Assembly (NCBI GenBank): GCA_022841915.1
Contig: JALHQN010000002.1
Coordinates: forward strand, 248,001-312,000
Direction: 5' to 3'
DNA: 64,000 nucleotides
DNA from: Burkholderiales bacterium
GTDB lineage: Bacteria > Pseudomonadota > Gammaproteobacteria > Burkholderiales > WYBJ01
Shown here: positions 18,536 through 26,821 of the stretch, one piece after another
How positions within the stretch are numbered: the first letter of the stretch is position 1
Layout: each line of letters starts with the position of its first letter
Translations under genes and position numbers: made by a program
The notes under the pieces: generated by a model
Seen by the model: only the letters and a program-made list of their open reading frames with translations
Database searches by the model: none
Told to the model about the DNA's origin: nothing

Positions 18536-19336
18536 GTGCATATCGCAGTCCTGATCAAGCAGGTTCCCAATCCGGACGCGCTCGCCGCGGTCATGAGCGT
18601 GGACGAGGCTTCTTTAAAGGTCGTTCTGCCACCCGGGCATCCTCAAGTGGTGAGTCCGTTCGACGAGCAGGCGCTCGAAGCCGCACTGCGATTGCGCGAT
18701 CAAGTCGGTGCGGCGGTGAAGATCACCGCGGTCACGCTCGGGCCCGACTCGGCGCGTACGGCGCTCAAGCAGGCGCTGTCGCTCGGTGCGGACGACGCCG
18801 TGCACATTCACGATGCGGCCTTGCTCGACGCCGACAGCCATGTCAGCGCGCACGCGCTGGCGGCGGCCATTCGCAAGCTGGGCACGATCGATCTCGTGCT
18901 GGCCGGGCGCCAGGCGGCCGATTTCGACGCCGGCGTCGTCGGCTTGGGCGTGGCCGAGATTCTCGGCGTTCCCTCGGTGAGCTTTGCCTGCGGCATCGAA
19001 GCCGTCGACGGCGGGGTGCAGGTCGAGCGCGTGCTGCAGGACGGCTTCGAGACCGTGCAGGTGCCGCTGCCGGCGCTCGTCACCATATCCAACGAACTGG
19101 GCGAGGTGCGCAAACCCAATCTGCGCGAGACGATGCGGGCGGCACGCAAGCCCGTGGCGGCATGGGGTGCGGCCGAGCTTGGCCTGGAAGCGTCGCAGCT
19201 TCAGCCGCGTAGCCGCAGAACCCGCCTCTTCATCCCGCAGAAGAACACGCAATGCGAGTTCATCACTGGGGCGACCGCGTTTGAAGCCGGCGAACGGCTT
19301 GCACAACGCCTGCACGATGCGCGCGTTCTTGGATGA
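18536..19336 (+). CDS. etfB: Electron transfer flavoprotein, beta subunit
   Basis: 266 residues; binds AMP and, with the alpha subunit, one FAD, passing electrons from acyl-CoA dehydrogenases or similar flavoenzymes to the quinone pool. The start is GTG at 18536 (VHIAVLIKQVPNPDA), the typical N-terminus of the family. A Met start upstream does not exist without running into the molybdoenzyme gene. The family pattern is clear: LKQALSLGADDAVHI, AGRQAADFDAGVVGLGVAE and PALVTISNELGEVRKP. It overlaps etfA by 4 nt. No acyl-CoA dehydrogenase or ETF-quinone oxidoreductase lies in the window, so the electron donor is unknown; the molybdoenzymes next door are candidates. Confidence 0.93.
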   Translation: MHIAVLIKQVPNPDALAAVMSVDEASLKVVLPPGHPQVVSPFDEQALEAALRLRDQVGAAVKITAVTLGPDSARTALKQALSLGADDAVHIHDAALLDADSHVSAHALAAAIRKLGTIDLVLAGRQAADFDAGVVGLGVAEILGVPSVSFACGIEAVDGGVQVERVLQDGFETVQVPLPALVTISNELGEVRKPNLRETMRAARKPVAAWGAAELGLEASQLQPRSRRTRLFIPQKNTQCEFITGATAFEAGERLAQRLHDARVLG

Positions 19337-20331
19337 CTGCCATGGCTGCCGAAAAGAATATCCTCGTCGTCGCTGAAGCTACGCTCGGCAAACTGCCCCC
19401 TGCGACCTACGAACTGCTGACGTTGGCGCGCCGCTTGAAAGCGACGACCGGCGGCGCGCTCGGCGTCGTCCTCCTTGAAGAAGGCGATGTCGATGGCGCG
19501 TCAGCGCTGGCTGCGTACGGCGTCGACGTCGTCTATCGCGCCAAGTGTGCGGATTTCGCCCGCCTGACCAGCGAAGCCCGGCTGCCGATCGTCCAGGCCG
19601 CCTGCGAGCAGGCGCAGCCAGCCGTCGTGCTGCTCCCGCACGGCGTGCTCGGCGCCGAGCTCGGGCCCCGCCTCGCATTTCGCCTCGATGGCGGCGCGGC
19701 GACCGGTTGTGTCGACGTCGTGGCGCAAGCGGGTTCGATCCACTGCACGCGGCCTTGCTATGGCGGCCTCGCCCGCGAGGAGCAACGATTCGAGCACGGC
19801 CCGGTGGTCGCCACCGTTCGCGCCGGCTTGTTCGAGCTGGCGCAGCCCCAGCCAGGTTCGCAGTCATCCATCGTGGAACTCCCCGCACTGGATCCGTCGG
19901 AGCTCCGCGTGGCGTTGGTGAAGCGCGAGTCCGACGCCGGCGACGGCCCGCGTCTGGAAGATGCCAAAGTCATCGTGGCCGGTGGACGCGGACTGGAGGG
20001 TCCTGAGGGATTCAAGGTCTTGCAGGATCTCGCCGCTGAGCTGGGCGCGGCCGTCGGATCGAGCCGGGTGCCTTGTGACCTCGGCTGGTGCCCGCATTCC
20101 TGGCAGATCGGCTTGACGGGCAAGACGGTCACGCCCGATCTCTACATCGCCGTCGGCATTTCCGGGGCCGGTCATCACATGGCCGGTTGCGGCAACGCCA
20201 AAACCATCGTCGCAATCAACTCCGATCCCGAGGCAGCCATCTTCCAGGATGCACGTTTCGGTGTGGTCGGGGACTACCGGGAAGTCGTGCCTGCGCTCGC
20301 CGCGCAGGTGCGGAAGCTCAAGCAGGCTTGA
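19333..20331 (+). CDS. etfA: Electron transfer flavoprotein, alpha subunit
   Basis: 332 residues. The N-terminal domain has the Rossmann-like start NILVVAEATLGKL. The C-terminal FAD domain (about 200-330) carries VIVAGGRGLEGPEGFKVL, AAVGSSRVPCDLGWCP and GLTGKTVTPDLYIAVGISGA, with NAKTIVAINSDPEAAIF. The common QHLAGM string is replaced by HHMAGC near the flavin, keeping the second His. The ATGA overlap with etfB shows translational coupling. A paralogous carboxyltransferase gene begins 33 bp downstream, and the run from 14420 to 26763 is nearly continuous, so a single transcript is likely. Confidence 0.93.
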   Translation: MTAMAAEKNILVVAEATLGKLPPATYELLTLARRLKATTGGALGVVLLEEGDVDGASALAAYGVDVVYRAKCADFARLTSEARLPIVQAACEQAQPAVVLLPHGVLGAELGPRLAFRLDGGAATGCVDVVAQAGSIHCTRPCYGGLAREEQRFEHGPVVATVRAGLFELAQPQPGSQSSIVELPALDPSELRVALVKRESDAGDGPRLEDAKVIVAGGRGLEGPEGFKVLQDLAAELGAAVGSSRVPCDLGWCPHSWQIGLTGKTVTPDLYIAVGISGAGHHMAGCGNAKTIVAINSDPEAAIFQDARFGVVGDYREVVPALAAQVRKLKQA

Positions 20332-20364
20332 CGCCTTAACCAAAGAAAGCATCGGAGTACGCGC

Positions 20365-21900
20365 ATGGCATTCGAAGCGCTGATGGAAGAATACGAGCGC
20401 CGCCGCGCCAAGGCACTGGCGATGGGCGGTGAAGACAAACTGGCGAAGCGCAAAGCCCGTGGCCAATTGAATGCGCGTGAGCGCATCACGTCCCTGGTCG
20501 ACGACGGCAGTTTCATCGAGTCGGGACTCTTCGGCACTTCGGGGATCTACCCCGAGCAGGCCGACGAGACGGCCTGCGACGGCAAGATCGCCGGTTTCGC
20601 TCGCATCGACGGCCGTGACGTTGCGCTCGTGGTGAACGATTTCACCGTCAAGGGATCCTCGACTAGCGCGACCAACAGCAAGAAGGTCGGGCACATGAAG
20701 CGTACCGCCGTCGAGCGCGGTATGCCGATGGTCGTCATCGGCGAGTCGACCGGCGCACGTCTGCCCGACGCCATGGGCTCGCGCGGCATGGGCTTGTTGC
20801 TGGGCAACGACATCACGCAGTTTCGTCGCATGCGCGAAACCCCGCTGGTCGCCGCCGCGCTTGGGCCCTCATTCGGATCGTCGGCCTGGCTGGCCTGTTG
20901 CTCGGACTTCGCCATCATGCTCAAGGGCTCCACGATGGCCGTGTCGAGCCCGACGCTGATCGAGATGGCACTGGGCGAGAAGGTCGACTTCGAAAAGCTC
21001 GGCGGCTGGCGCCTGCACGCCGAGACGACCGGGCTCATCGACGCCGTGGCGGACACCGAAGAAGAAGTGTTCGACAAGATTCGCCGCTTTCTCTCCTATC
21101 TGCCCAGTCATCATAAAGAGGCGCCGCCCGAGGCACCGATCCCGGCCGGTTCCGGCGAGGGCATGCAGGACATCCTGTCGTTCCTCCCCGAAAGCCGCAC
21201 TCAAGTCTACGACATGCGCAAGATCATCCGCACGCTCGTCGACAAGGATTCGCTGTTCGAACTCAAGCCGCGCTTCGGCAACAGCGCCGTTTGCGCGCTC
21301 GCCCGCCTCGGCGGCAAGAGCATCGGTGTCATCGCCAACAATCCGCTGCATCGCGGCGGCGCCCTCGACGGCAATGCCTGCCGCAAGATCGTCGACTTCA
21401 TCGTGTTGTGCGATTCGTTCAACATCCCGCTGCTGATTCTTGTCGATACGCCCGGGTTCGTGATCGGCACCGAGGCCGAGCGCGACGGCGCGCCGGGCAA
21501 GATCATGAACTTCATGAACGCCATGACCCTGGTCTCCGTGCCGCGCTTGTCGGTGATCATCCGCAAGAGCTACGGACGGGCCTATGTGTGCATGGGCGGC
21601 GGGCGGCATTCCGACGACATCTCCGCCTGGCCCACGGCCGAGATCAGCTTCATGAGCCCGGAGTTCGCCACCCGCATCGTGCATGGCGTGAAGCCGGGCG
21701 ATGCGCAGTACGAGGCGAGGCTCGCCGAGATCAACCAGGACAGCGCGATCTGGGGCATGGGTTCGGTGTTCGCCGCGCAGGCCATCATCCGGCCGCAGGA
21801 GACGCGGGACTATCTCATTCGCATGTTCGACGTCTACAAGCTGCGCATGACCAAAGGCGTCGGGCAGCAGTTGATGCGCGCCTGGCCGACTTCGTATTGA
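20365..21900 (+). CDS. Acyl-CoA carboxylase carboxyltransferase (beta) subunit, paralogue 4
   Basis: 511 residues, closely related to paralogues 1 and 2 (start AFEALMEEYERRRAKALAMG; GESTGARLPDAMGSRG in the N-domain; GGALDGNACRKIVDFIVLCD and VDTPGFVIGTEAERDG in the C-domain). The second oxyanion segment is PGFVIG, again without the common PGFLPG proline. The start ATG follows a CGGAG ribosome site. It lies between etfA and the biotin carboxylase gene, so it is the most likely direct partner of that carboxylase. Substrate unknown. Confidence 0.9.
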   Translation: MAFEALMEEYERRRAKALAMGGEDKLAKRKARGQLNARERITSLVDDGSFIESGLFGTSGIYPEQADETACDGKIAGFARIDGRDVALVVNDFTVKGSSTSATNSKKVGHMKRTAVERGMPMVVIGESTGARLPDAMGSRGMGLLLGNDITQFRRMRETPLVAAALGPSFGSSAWLACCSDFAIMLKGSTMAVSSPTLIEMALGEKVDFEKLGGWRLHAETTGLIDAVADTEEEVFDKIRRFLSYLPSHHKEAPPEAPIPAGSGEGMQDILSFLPESRTQVYDMRKIIRTLVDKDSLFELKPRFGNSAVCALARLGGKSIGVIANNPLHRGGALDGNACRKIVDFIVLCDSFNIPLLILVDTPGFVIGTEAERDGAPGKIMNFMNAMTLVSVPRLSVIIRKSYGRAYVCMGGGRHSDDISAWPTAEISFMSPEFATRIVHGVKPGDAQYEARLAEINQDSAIWGMGSVFAAQAIIRPQETRDYLIRMFDVYKLRMTKGVGQQLMRAWPTSY

Positions 21901-22016
21901 TCGCTGGCACTCGCGCGTTGGCCGGATCCCGGGGCAGCCTCGGGTCCGGCGACGCCAATCCACTGAACGCTTGACCCGCCCGCGCTGCACAGCGTCGGCA
22001 ACAAAGGAATCGCAGG

Positions 22017-23375
22017 ATGTTCAACAAAGTTCTCGTCGCCAACCGCGGTGCGGTCGCCGCCCGCGTGCTGCGCGCACTCTACGAACTCGGTGTGCACACG
22101 GTGGCCGTCTACTCCGAAGCCGACGCACACGCGCCTTACCTTGAAATGTCGAGCGAGGCTTACCCCATCGGCCCCGCCGCCGCGCGCGACAGCTATCTCA
22201 ATCAGGATACCCTGGTCGATCTGCTCAAGCGCACCGGTTGCGACGGTTTGCATCCAGGCTATGGGTTTCTGGCCGAGAACGCCGAGTTCGCCGCCAAGGT
22301 CAATGCCGCGAGCGCGCGCTTCATCGGGCCGAGCGCTCGCTGGATCGACGCGATGGGACACAAGACCAAGGCGCGCGAATTGGCCAAGGACTACGGCATG
22401 CCCATGGCTGCGGGAAGCGGCGTGCTCGCCACCGATAATCCGGAGGCCGTGAAGGAAGCCGCGCGCGCCATCGGCTATCCGGTGCTGGTGAAGCCGGCCG
22501 GCGGTGGCGGCGGCATCGGCATGCTGCCCGCGAAGGACGAATCCGAACTGATCGCCGCCGTGGAGCGCTCCAGTTCGCTTGCGGCCCGCGGCTTCGGCAA
22601 TGCGGAGGTGTATCTGGAGCGTCTGATGGAGCGGCCGCGACACGTGGAGTTCCAGGTCCTCGGCGACATGCACGGCGACGCCTGCCATCTGTTCGAGCGC
22701 GATTGCTCGGTCCAACGGCGACATCAGAAGATCATCGAGGAGTCGCCCGCGCCCAATGTGCCGCGCGATCATGTCGAAGGCATGGCCAAGCGCATCGCCG
22801 ACATCATGCGCAACATGGGCTACGACAACATCGGCACGGTCGAGATGCTGATGAGCCGCGACGGGGAATTCAATTTCCTGGAAATGAATACGCGCCTGCA
22901 GGTCGAGCACGGGGTGACCGAGGAAGTGACCGGTGTCGACCTGGTGAAGGCGATGGTGCGCAGCGCCGCCGGTGAGCGACTGGCCGATATCCTGCCCAAG
23001 GACATCCGCATCGACGGCCACTCCATCCAGGCACGCGTGTATGCCGAGGACCCGAAGAATTTCTTCCCTTCGCCGGGCAAGCTGACGGTCTTTCGGCCAC
23101 CCGAAGACAAGTCGATCCGGATCGAAACCGGCTATGCCGAAGGCCGCGACGTGACGCCTTTCTACGATCCCATGATCGCCAAGGTGATCGTCAAGGCGGC
23201 CACCCGTGAGCGCGCGATCGAGCAGCTGGTCGACGCCCTGCTGGCTTTCGATATCCAGGGGCTCAAGCACAATATTCCCGCCGTGGTCGCGATTCTCAAG
23301 TCCGACGCGTTCCGTAATGGGGACGTGCACACAGGCATCGTGTCCGAAGTGCTGGCACGGCCGAAGAAAGGTTGA
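22017..23375 (+). CDS. Biotin carboxylase subunit of acyl-CoA carboxylase
   Basis: 452 residues, the normal size for a stand-alone biotin carboxylase (AccC-like). It uses ATP and bicarbonate to carboxylate biotin on the carrier protein. N-terminal PreATP-grasp domain (KVLVANRGAVAARVLRA), ATP-grasp domain with VKPAGGGGGIGML, RDCSVQRRHQKIIEESPAP containing the catalytic Lys, and EMNTRLQVEHGVTEEVTG with the catalytic Arg. The last motif has EHGVTE where most members read EHPVTE. The C-terminal domain is complete (ARVYAEDPKNFFPSPG). No carrier domain is fused, consistent with the separate 73-residue carrier at 13185. This single carboxylase must serve all four carboxyltransferases unless others exist elsewhere. 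Confidence 0.93.
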   Translation: MFNKVLVANRGAVAARVLRALYELGVHTVAVYSEADAHAPYLEMSSEAYPIGPAAARDSYLNQDTLVDLLKRTGCDGLHPGYGFLAENAEFAAKVNAASARFIGPSARWIDAMGHKTKARELAKDYGMPMAAGSGVLATDNPEAVKEAARAIGYPVLVKPAGGGGGIGMLPAKDESELIAAVERSSSLAARGFGNAEVYLERLMERPRHVEFQVLGDMHGDACHLFERDCSVQRRHQKIIEESPAPNVPRDHVEGMAKRIADIMRNMGYDNIGTVEMLMSRDGEFNFLEMNTRLQVEHGVTEEVTGVDLVKAMVRSAAGERLADILPKDIRIDGHSIQARVYAEDPKNFFPSPGKLTVFRPPEDKSIRIETGYAEGRDVTPFYDPMIAKVIVKAATRERAIEQLVDALLAFDIQGLKHNIPAVVAILKSDAFRNGDVHTGIVSEVLARPKKG

Positions 23376-23378
23376 TCC

Positions 23379-24095
23379 ATGACGAACAACGCACTGATCG
23401 GTGAAGCACGCAGCGCGGGGCGAGGCAGTCTAGACGAACTCAACGGCAAGCGCTTGCTGACTCAGTTCGGCGTCGCGGTGCCGAAGTCGGTGGTGGTGCA
23501 GGCAGGCGAGTCGCTTACGCCCAAGCTTGCCGGCCTTGAGGGGCCTTATGTCGTGAAGGTGATGTCGCAAGACATCTTGCACAAAAGCGACGTGGGCGGT
23601 GTGCGGGTGCGCATGAAGGATGCGGCCGAGGTCGAAGCCGCGATCAGTGACATGCTGGCTCGTCCGGAGATAGCCAAAGCGCGCCTGGACGGTTTTCTGG
23701 TCGAGGAGATGGCGCCGGCGGGCCAGGAGCTGGTGATCGGCGCCTTGCGCGATCCTCAGTTCGGGCCGCTCGTCATGGTCGGCCTGGGCGGCATCTTCGT
23801 CGAAGTGCTCAAGGACGTGGCGTTTCGCATCTGCCCCATCGAGCGCATCGATGCGGTGGAAATGCTCGACGAACTCAAGGGCAAGGCGCTCCTCGATGGC
23901 GCGCGCGGCCAGGCGGGCGTGTCGCGCGAAGCGATCATCGAGACGCTGCTCAAGATCGGCAGCGAGCAGGGGCTGTTGATGTCCCTGAGCGAAGACATCG
24001 CCGAGGCCGACATCAACCCGTTGATCGTATCGCAGCACGGCGCGGTCGCCGTGGACGCACGATTCATCCTGACCGCGCAGGGAGCACAAGCATGA
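23379..24095 (+). CDS. ADP-forming acyl-CoA synthetase, beta (ATP-grasp) subunit
   Basis: 238 residues, an ATP-grasp domain of the acetyl-CoA synthetase (ADP-forming)/succinyl-CoA synthetase superfamily. Visible motifs are LLTQFGVAVPKS, VVKVMSQDILHKSDVGGV (family signature), FLVEEMAPAGQELVIGALRD and PLVMVGLGGIFVEVLKDV, then AEADINPLIV near the end. It overlaps the alpha subunit gene by 4 nt. In split members the beta subunit carries nucleotide binding and the alpha subunit the CoA site and phospho-His. It is predicted to activate the pathway acid, or to regain ATP from its CoA ester. Start ATG follows AAAGG by 8 nt and is 3 bp after the biotin carboxylase stop. Confidence 0.88.
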   Translation: MTNNALIGEARSAGRGSLDELNGKRLLTQFGVAVPKSVVVQAGESLTPKLAGLEGPYVVKVMSQDILHKSDVGGVRVRMKDAAEVEAAISDMLARPEIAKARLDGFLVEEMAPAGQELVIGALRDPQFGPLVMVGLGGIFVEVLKDVAFRICPIERIDAVEMLDELKGKALLDGARGQAGVSREAIIETLLKIGSEQGLLMSLSEDIAEADINPLIVSQHGAVAVDARFILTAQGAQA

Positions 24096-25540
24096 GCCAC
24101 GAGAACGATGTCATCGAGCGCTTCAAGCCGCTGCTCGAGCCGAAGACGCTCGCCGTCGTCGGCGCCTCGGCCACCTCGATGAGCGCTGCCAATGTATTCA
24201 TCCGGCGCATCCGGGAGATGGGCTACAGCGGGACGATCTATCCCATTCATCCGAGTGCCGCGAGTGTCGACGGCCTGACGGCGTACAAGTCGGTCGCGGA
24301 CACCCCGCAGCCCATCGACTACCTCTACATCTCCGTGGCCGCTGCGCATGTGCCGAAGATGCTGGCCGAGGCCAATGGCCGGGTGCGCTATGCGCAGGTC
24401 ATCTCGAGCGGCTTCGGTGAGGTCGACGAAGGCAAGGCGCTGCAGGAAGAACTGGTCGCATCCGCCAGGAAGGGCGGCTTGCGTCTGCTCGGGCCGAACT
24501 GTCTTGGCCTGTATTCGCCACGCGGCCGAGTCACCTTCGTCGAGAATTCCTCCACCGAAGTCGGCACCGTGGGGATCATTTCGCAAAGCGGCGGGCTCGG
24601 CACCGACATCGTGCGGCGAGGCTCGGTGCGGGGCTTGCGCTACAGCGCCGCGGTGACCGTGGGCAACAGCGCGGACCTCGGCCCGAACGATCTGCTCGAA
24701 TACTACCTGGCCGACCCGCAGACCAAGGTGATCGGGATCTACCTGGAAGCGGTGAAGGACGGGCGGCGCCTCTTCGATCTGCTGAAGGCGCATCGCGCCA
24801 AGAAGCCGGTCGTGCTGCTCAAGGGCGGCCGCACCCAGCAAGGCTTGATGGCGGCCGCCTCGCACACCGGCTCGCTTGCCGGCGATGATCGCGTCTGGGT
24901 CGCGCTTTCTCGCCAGACGGGTTGCATCCTGGTCGAGACGCTCGATCAATTCCTCGATACGCTGCTGATCTTCCAGTCGCTGACGCCGCGGAGCAACGAT
25001 CCGACGCGAGAGGTCGTGATGTTCGGCAACGGCGGCGGCACGAGCGTGCTGGGCACCGATCTTTTCGCCCGCATGGGGCTGGACGTGACGCCGTTCGGCA
25101 AACCGACGCTCGAAGCGCTGCAGGCGCTCAAGCTGCCGCCCGGGACATCCATCACGAACCCGGTCGATGCGCCCGTGGGCACGCTGCAGCAGGACGAGGG
25201 CCGGATCGCAGAGAAGATCCTGGACGCGATCTTTTCCAACGGCAAGCCGCAGGCGCTCGTCATGCACCTCAACCTGGCGGCGTTTCTCGGCCGCACCAAG
25301 ACCGATGTGCTCGGCAACCTCATGCAGGCGGCGACGCGTGTCCAGTCGCGCTATCCGGGCAGCGCGCATTTCATCCTCGTGCTGCGCTCCGATGGCGAGC
25401 CAGAAATCGAGAACCGCAAGCGCGAGTTTCGCGCGCAGGCGCTCGCGCTCGGCATCCCGGTGTACGACGAGATGATGAACGCCGGCTGGGCGCTGTCGGC
25501 GTTGTGCGCTCACGAGCGCTTCCTCGCCCGGGGCCAGTGA
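24092..25540 (+). CDS. ADP-forming acyl-CoA synthetase, alpha (CoA-binding) subunit
   Basis: 482 residues. CoA-binding Rossmann domain (about 15-140, TLAVVGASATSMSAANVFIR), a succinyl-CoA-ligase-like flavodoxin domain (about 150-290, GTVGIISQSGGLGTDIV) with the phosphorylated His in AASHTGSLAGDD, and a second ligase domain (about 315-470, VVMFGNGGGTSVLGTD). Together with the upstream ATP-grasp subunit it should form an acyl-CoA plus ADP plus phosphate synthetase. The junctions on both sides are 4-nt and 1-nt overlaps, so these genes and the CoA-transferase are tightly coupled. The acid substrate cannot be inferred. Confidence 0.88.
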   Translation: MSHENDVIERFKPLLEPKTLAVVGASATSMSAANVFIRRIREMGYSGTIYPIHPSAASVDGLTAYKSVADTPQPIDYLYISVAAAHVPKMLAEANGRVRYAQVISSGFGEVDEGKALQEELVASARKGGLRLLGPNCLGLYSPRGRVTFVENSSTEVGTVGIISQSGGLGTDIVRRGSVRGLRYSAAVTVGNSADLGPNDLLEYYLADPQTKVIGIYLEAVKDGRRLFDLLKAHRAKKPVVLLKGGRTQQGLMAAASHTGSLAGDDRVWVALSRQTGCILVETLDQFLDTLLIFQSLTPRSNDPTREVVMFGNGGGTSVLGTDLFARMGLDVTPFGKPTLEALQALKLPPGTSITNPVDAPVGTLQQDEGRIAEKILDAIFSNGKPQALVMHLNLAAFLGRTKTDVLGNLMQAATRVQSRYPGSAHFILVLRSDGEPEIENRKREFRAQALALGIPVYDEMMNAGWALSALCAHERFLARGQ

Positions 25541-26763
25541 TGAACGCGGCGAACGCACAGACCGGCGCGCGACCGCTCGACGGCGTGCGGGTGCTCGAAT
25601 TGGGCACGACGATCGCCGGTCCGTTCTGCGGTCGTCTGCTGTGCGACTTCGGCGCCGAAGTGGTGAAGGTCGAGCCACCCGATGGCGATCCTGTCCGTGG
25701 GGCCGGCAAGGTGCATCAAGGCAAGTCCCTCTATGCGGCGAGCATTTTGCGCGGCAAGCGGCTGATCGCTGCGGATCTGCGCAAGCCCGAGGCGCAAGCG
25801 CTGATCCGCAGGCTGGTGCCGAAGTTCGACATCGTCATCGAGAACTTTCGCCCCGGCGGCATGGAGAAGTGGGGGCTCGGCTACGCCGACTTGGCCAAGC
25901 TGCATCCGGGACTCGTCATGGTTCGCATCTCCGGCTACGGCCAGACCGGGCCCTACAGCGAGCGTCCGGGCTACGGCGTGGTGTGCGAGGCCGTGGGCGG
26001 CCTGCGCTACATCATCGGTGACCCGGATCGCCCGCCCGCCCGCGCCAACATCGCGCTGACGGACTACATCACCGGCCTTTATGCGGCTTTTGGCGCGATG
26101 ATGGCCCTGCGCCATCGCGAGCACACCGGTCAGGGCCAGTTCGTCGACACGGCCTTGTACGAGTGCGCGTTCAGCTTCATGGAGCAGCACGTGCCGGCGT
26201 TCGACAAGCTCGGGTTCGTGGCCGAGCGCACCGGGGCAGGCATGACCGATTCGTACGTGAACAACATGTTTGCCACCCGCGACGGTGTCTACGTGCATGT
26301 GCAGGGATCACAGGCGAACAGCTTCCGCCGCCTGTGTGCCGCGATGGGGCAACCGGAGTTGGCGAACGACCCGCGGTTCGCCGAGCGTCGCGCACGCAAC
26401 GAGCACGGTGCCGAAATCGATCGCATCGTCGGTGAATGGATCGGCGCGCGCGACTACACTGAGATGGAGCAGGCGTTCAACGCGCAGGGGGTGACCTTCA
26501 CCCGCGTCTACAGCATGGCCGACTGTTTCGGAGATCCGCACTTCGCCGCGCGCGGCATGCTTGCCCGGATCAAGGACGACAAACTGGGCACGGTAGCTGT
26601 CGCAGCGCCCGTGCCACGTCTTTCCGCGACACCGGGACGCATCGACCGCTCGGGTGGCGAGATCGGCGAGAACACACGCGAGGTATTGCAGGAATATCTG
26701 GCACTGAGCGACGCGGAGCTCGACGAGCTGCTCGCAGCCAAGGCGATTTCCTGCGGCGCTTAG
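25540..26763 (+). CDS. Family III CoA-transferase (CaiB/BaiF type)
   Basis: 407 residues. Transfers CoA between an acyl-CoA and a free acid through an aspartyl-CoA intermediate. The probable catalytic Asp175 is in NIALTDYITGLYAAFGAMM. N-terminal signature PLDGVRVLELGTTIAGPFCG, then DIVIENFRPGGMEKWGLGY, and the characteristic RISGYGQTGPYSERPGYG. The ATG at 25540 shares its A with the upstream TGA. The donor is probably a CoA ester formed later in the pathway. Having both a CoA-transferase and an ATP-dependent synthetase suggests two ways of activating the substrate, or two different acids. It is the last gene of the long + strand run. Confidence 0.92.
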   Translation: MNAANAQTGARPLDGVRVLELGTTIAGPFCGRLLCDFGAEVVKVEPPDGDPVRGAGKVHQGKSLYAASILRGKRLIAADLRKPEAQALIRRLVPKFDIVIENFRPGGMEKWGLGYADLAKLHPGLVMVRISGYGQTGPYSERPGYGVVCEAVGGLRYIIGDPDRPPARANIALTDYITGLYAAFGAMMALRHREHTGQGQFVDTALYECAFSFMEQHVPAFDKLGFVAERTGAGMTDSYVNNMFATRDGVYVHVQGSQANSFRRLCAAMGQPELANDPRFAERRARNEHGAEIDRIVGEWIGARDYTEMEQAFNAQGVTFTRVYSMADCFGDPHFAARGMLARIKDDKLGTVAVAAPVPRLSATPGRIDRSGGEIGENTREVLQEYLALSDAELDELLAAKAISCGA

Positions 26764-26821
26764 ACCTAAGGCGCGCGGCCTGCTCCGAGCCGATGGCGCA
26801 GACGGGTGCGCTACCTCGGCG

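Noticed and set aside
16021..26763. Assignment of the cluster to 3-sulfinopropionate or dithiodipropionate breakdown (sulfite release plus propionyl-CoA carboxylation)
   Set aside because: It would explain sulfite-oxidase-like, CoA-transferase and carboxylase genes together, but no desulfinase-like acyl-CoA dehydrogenase is present and the sulfite-binding Arg is missing.
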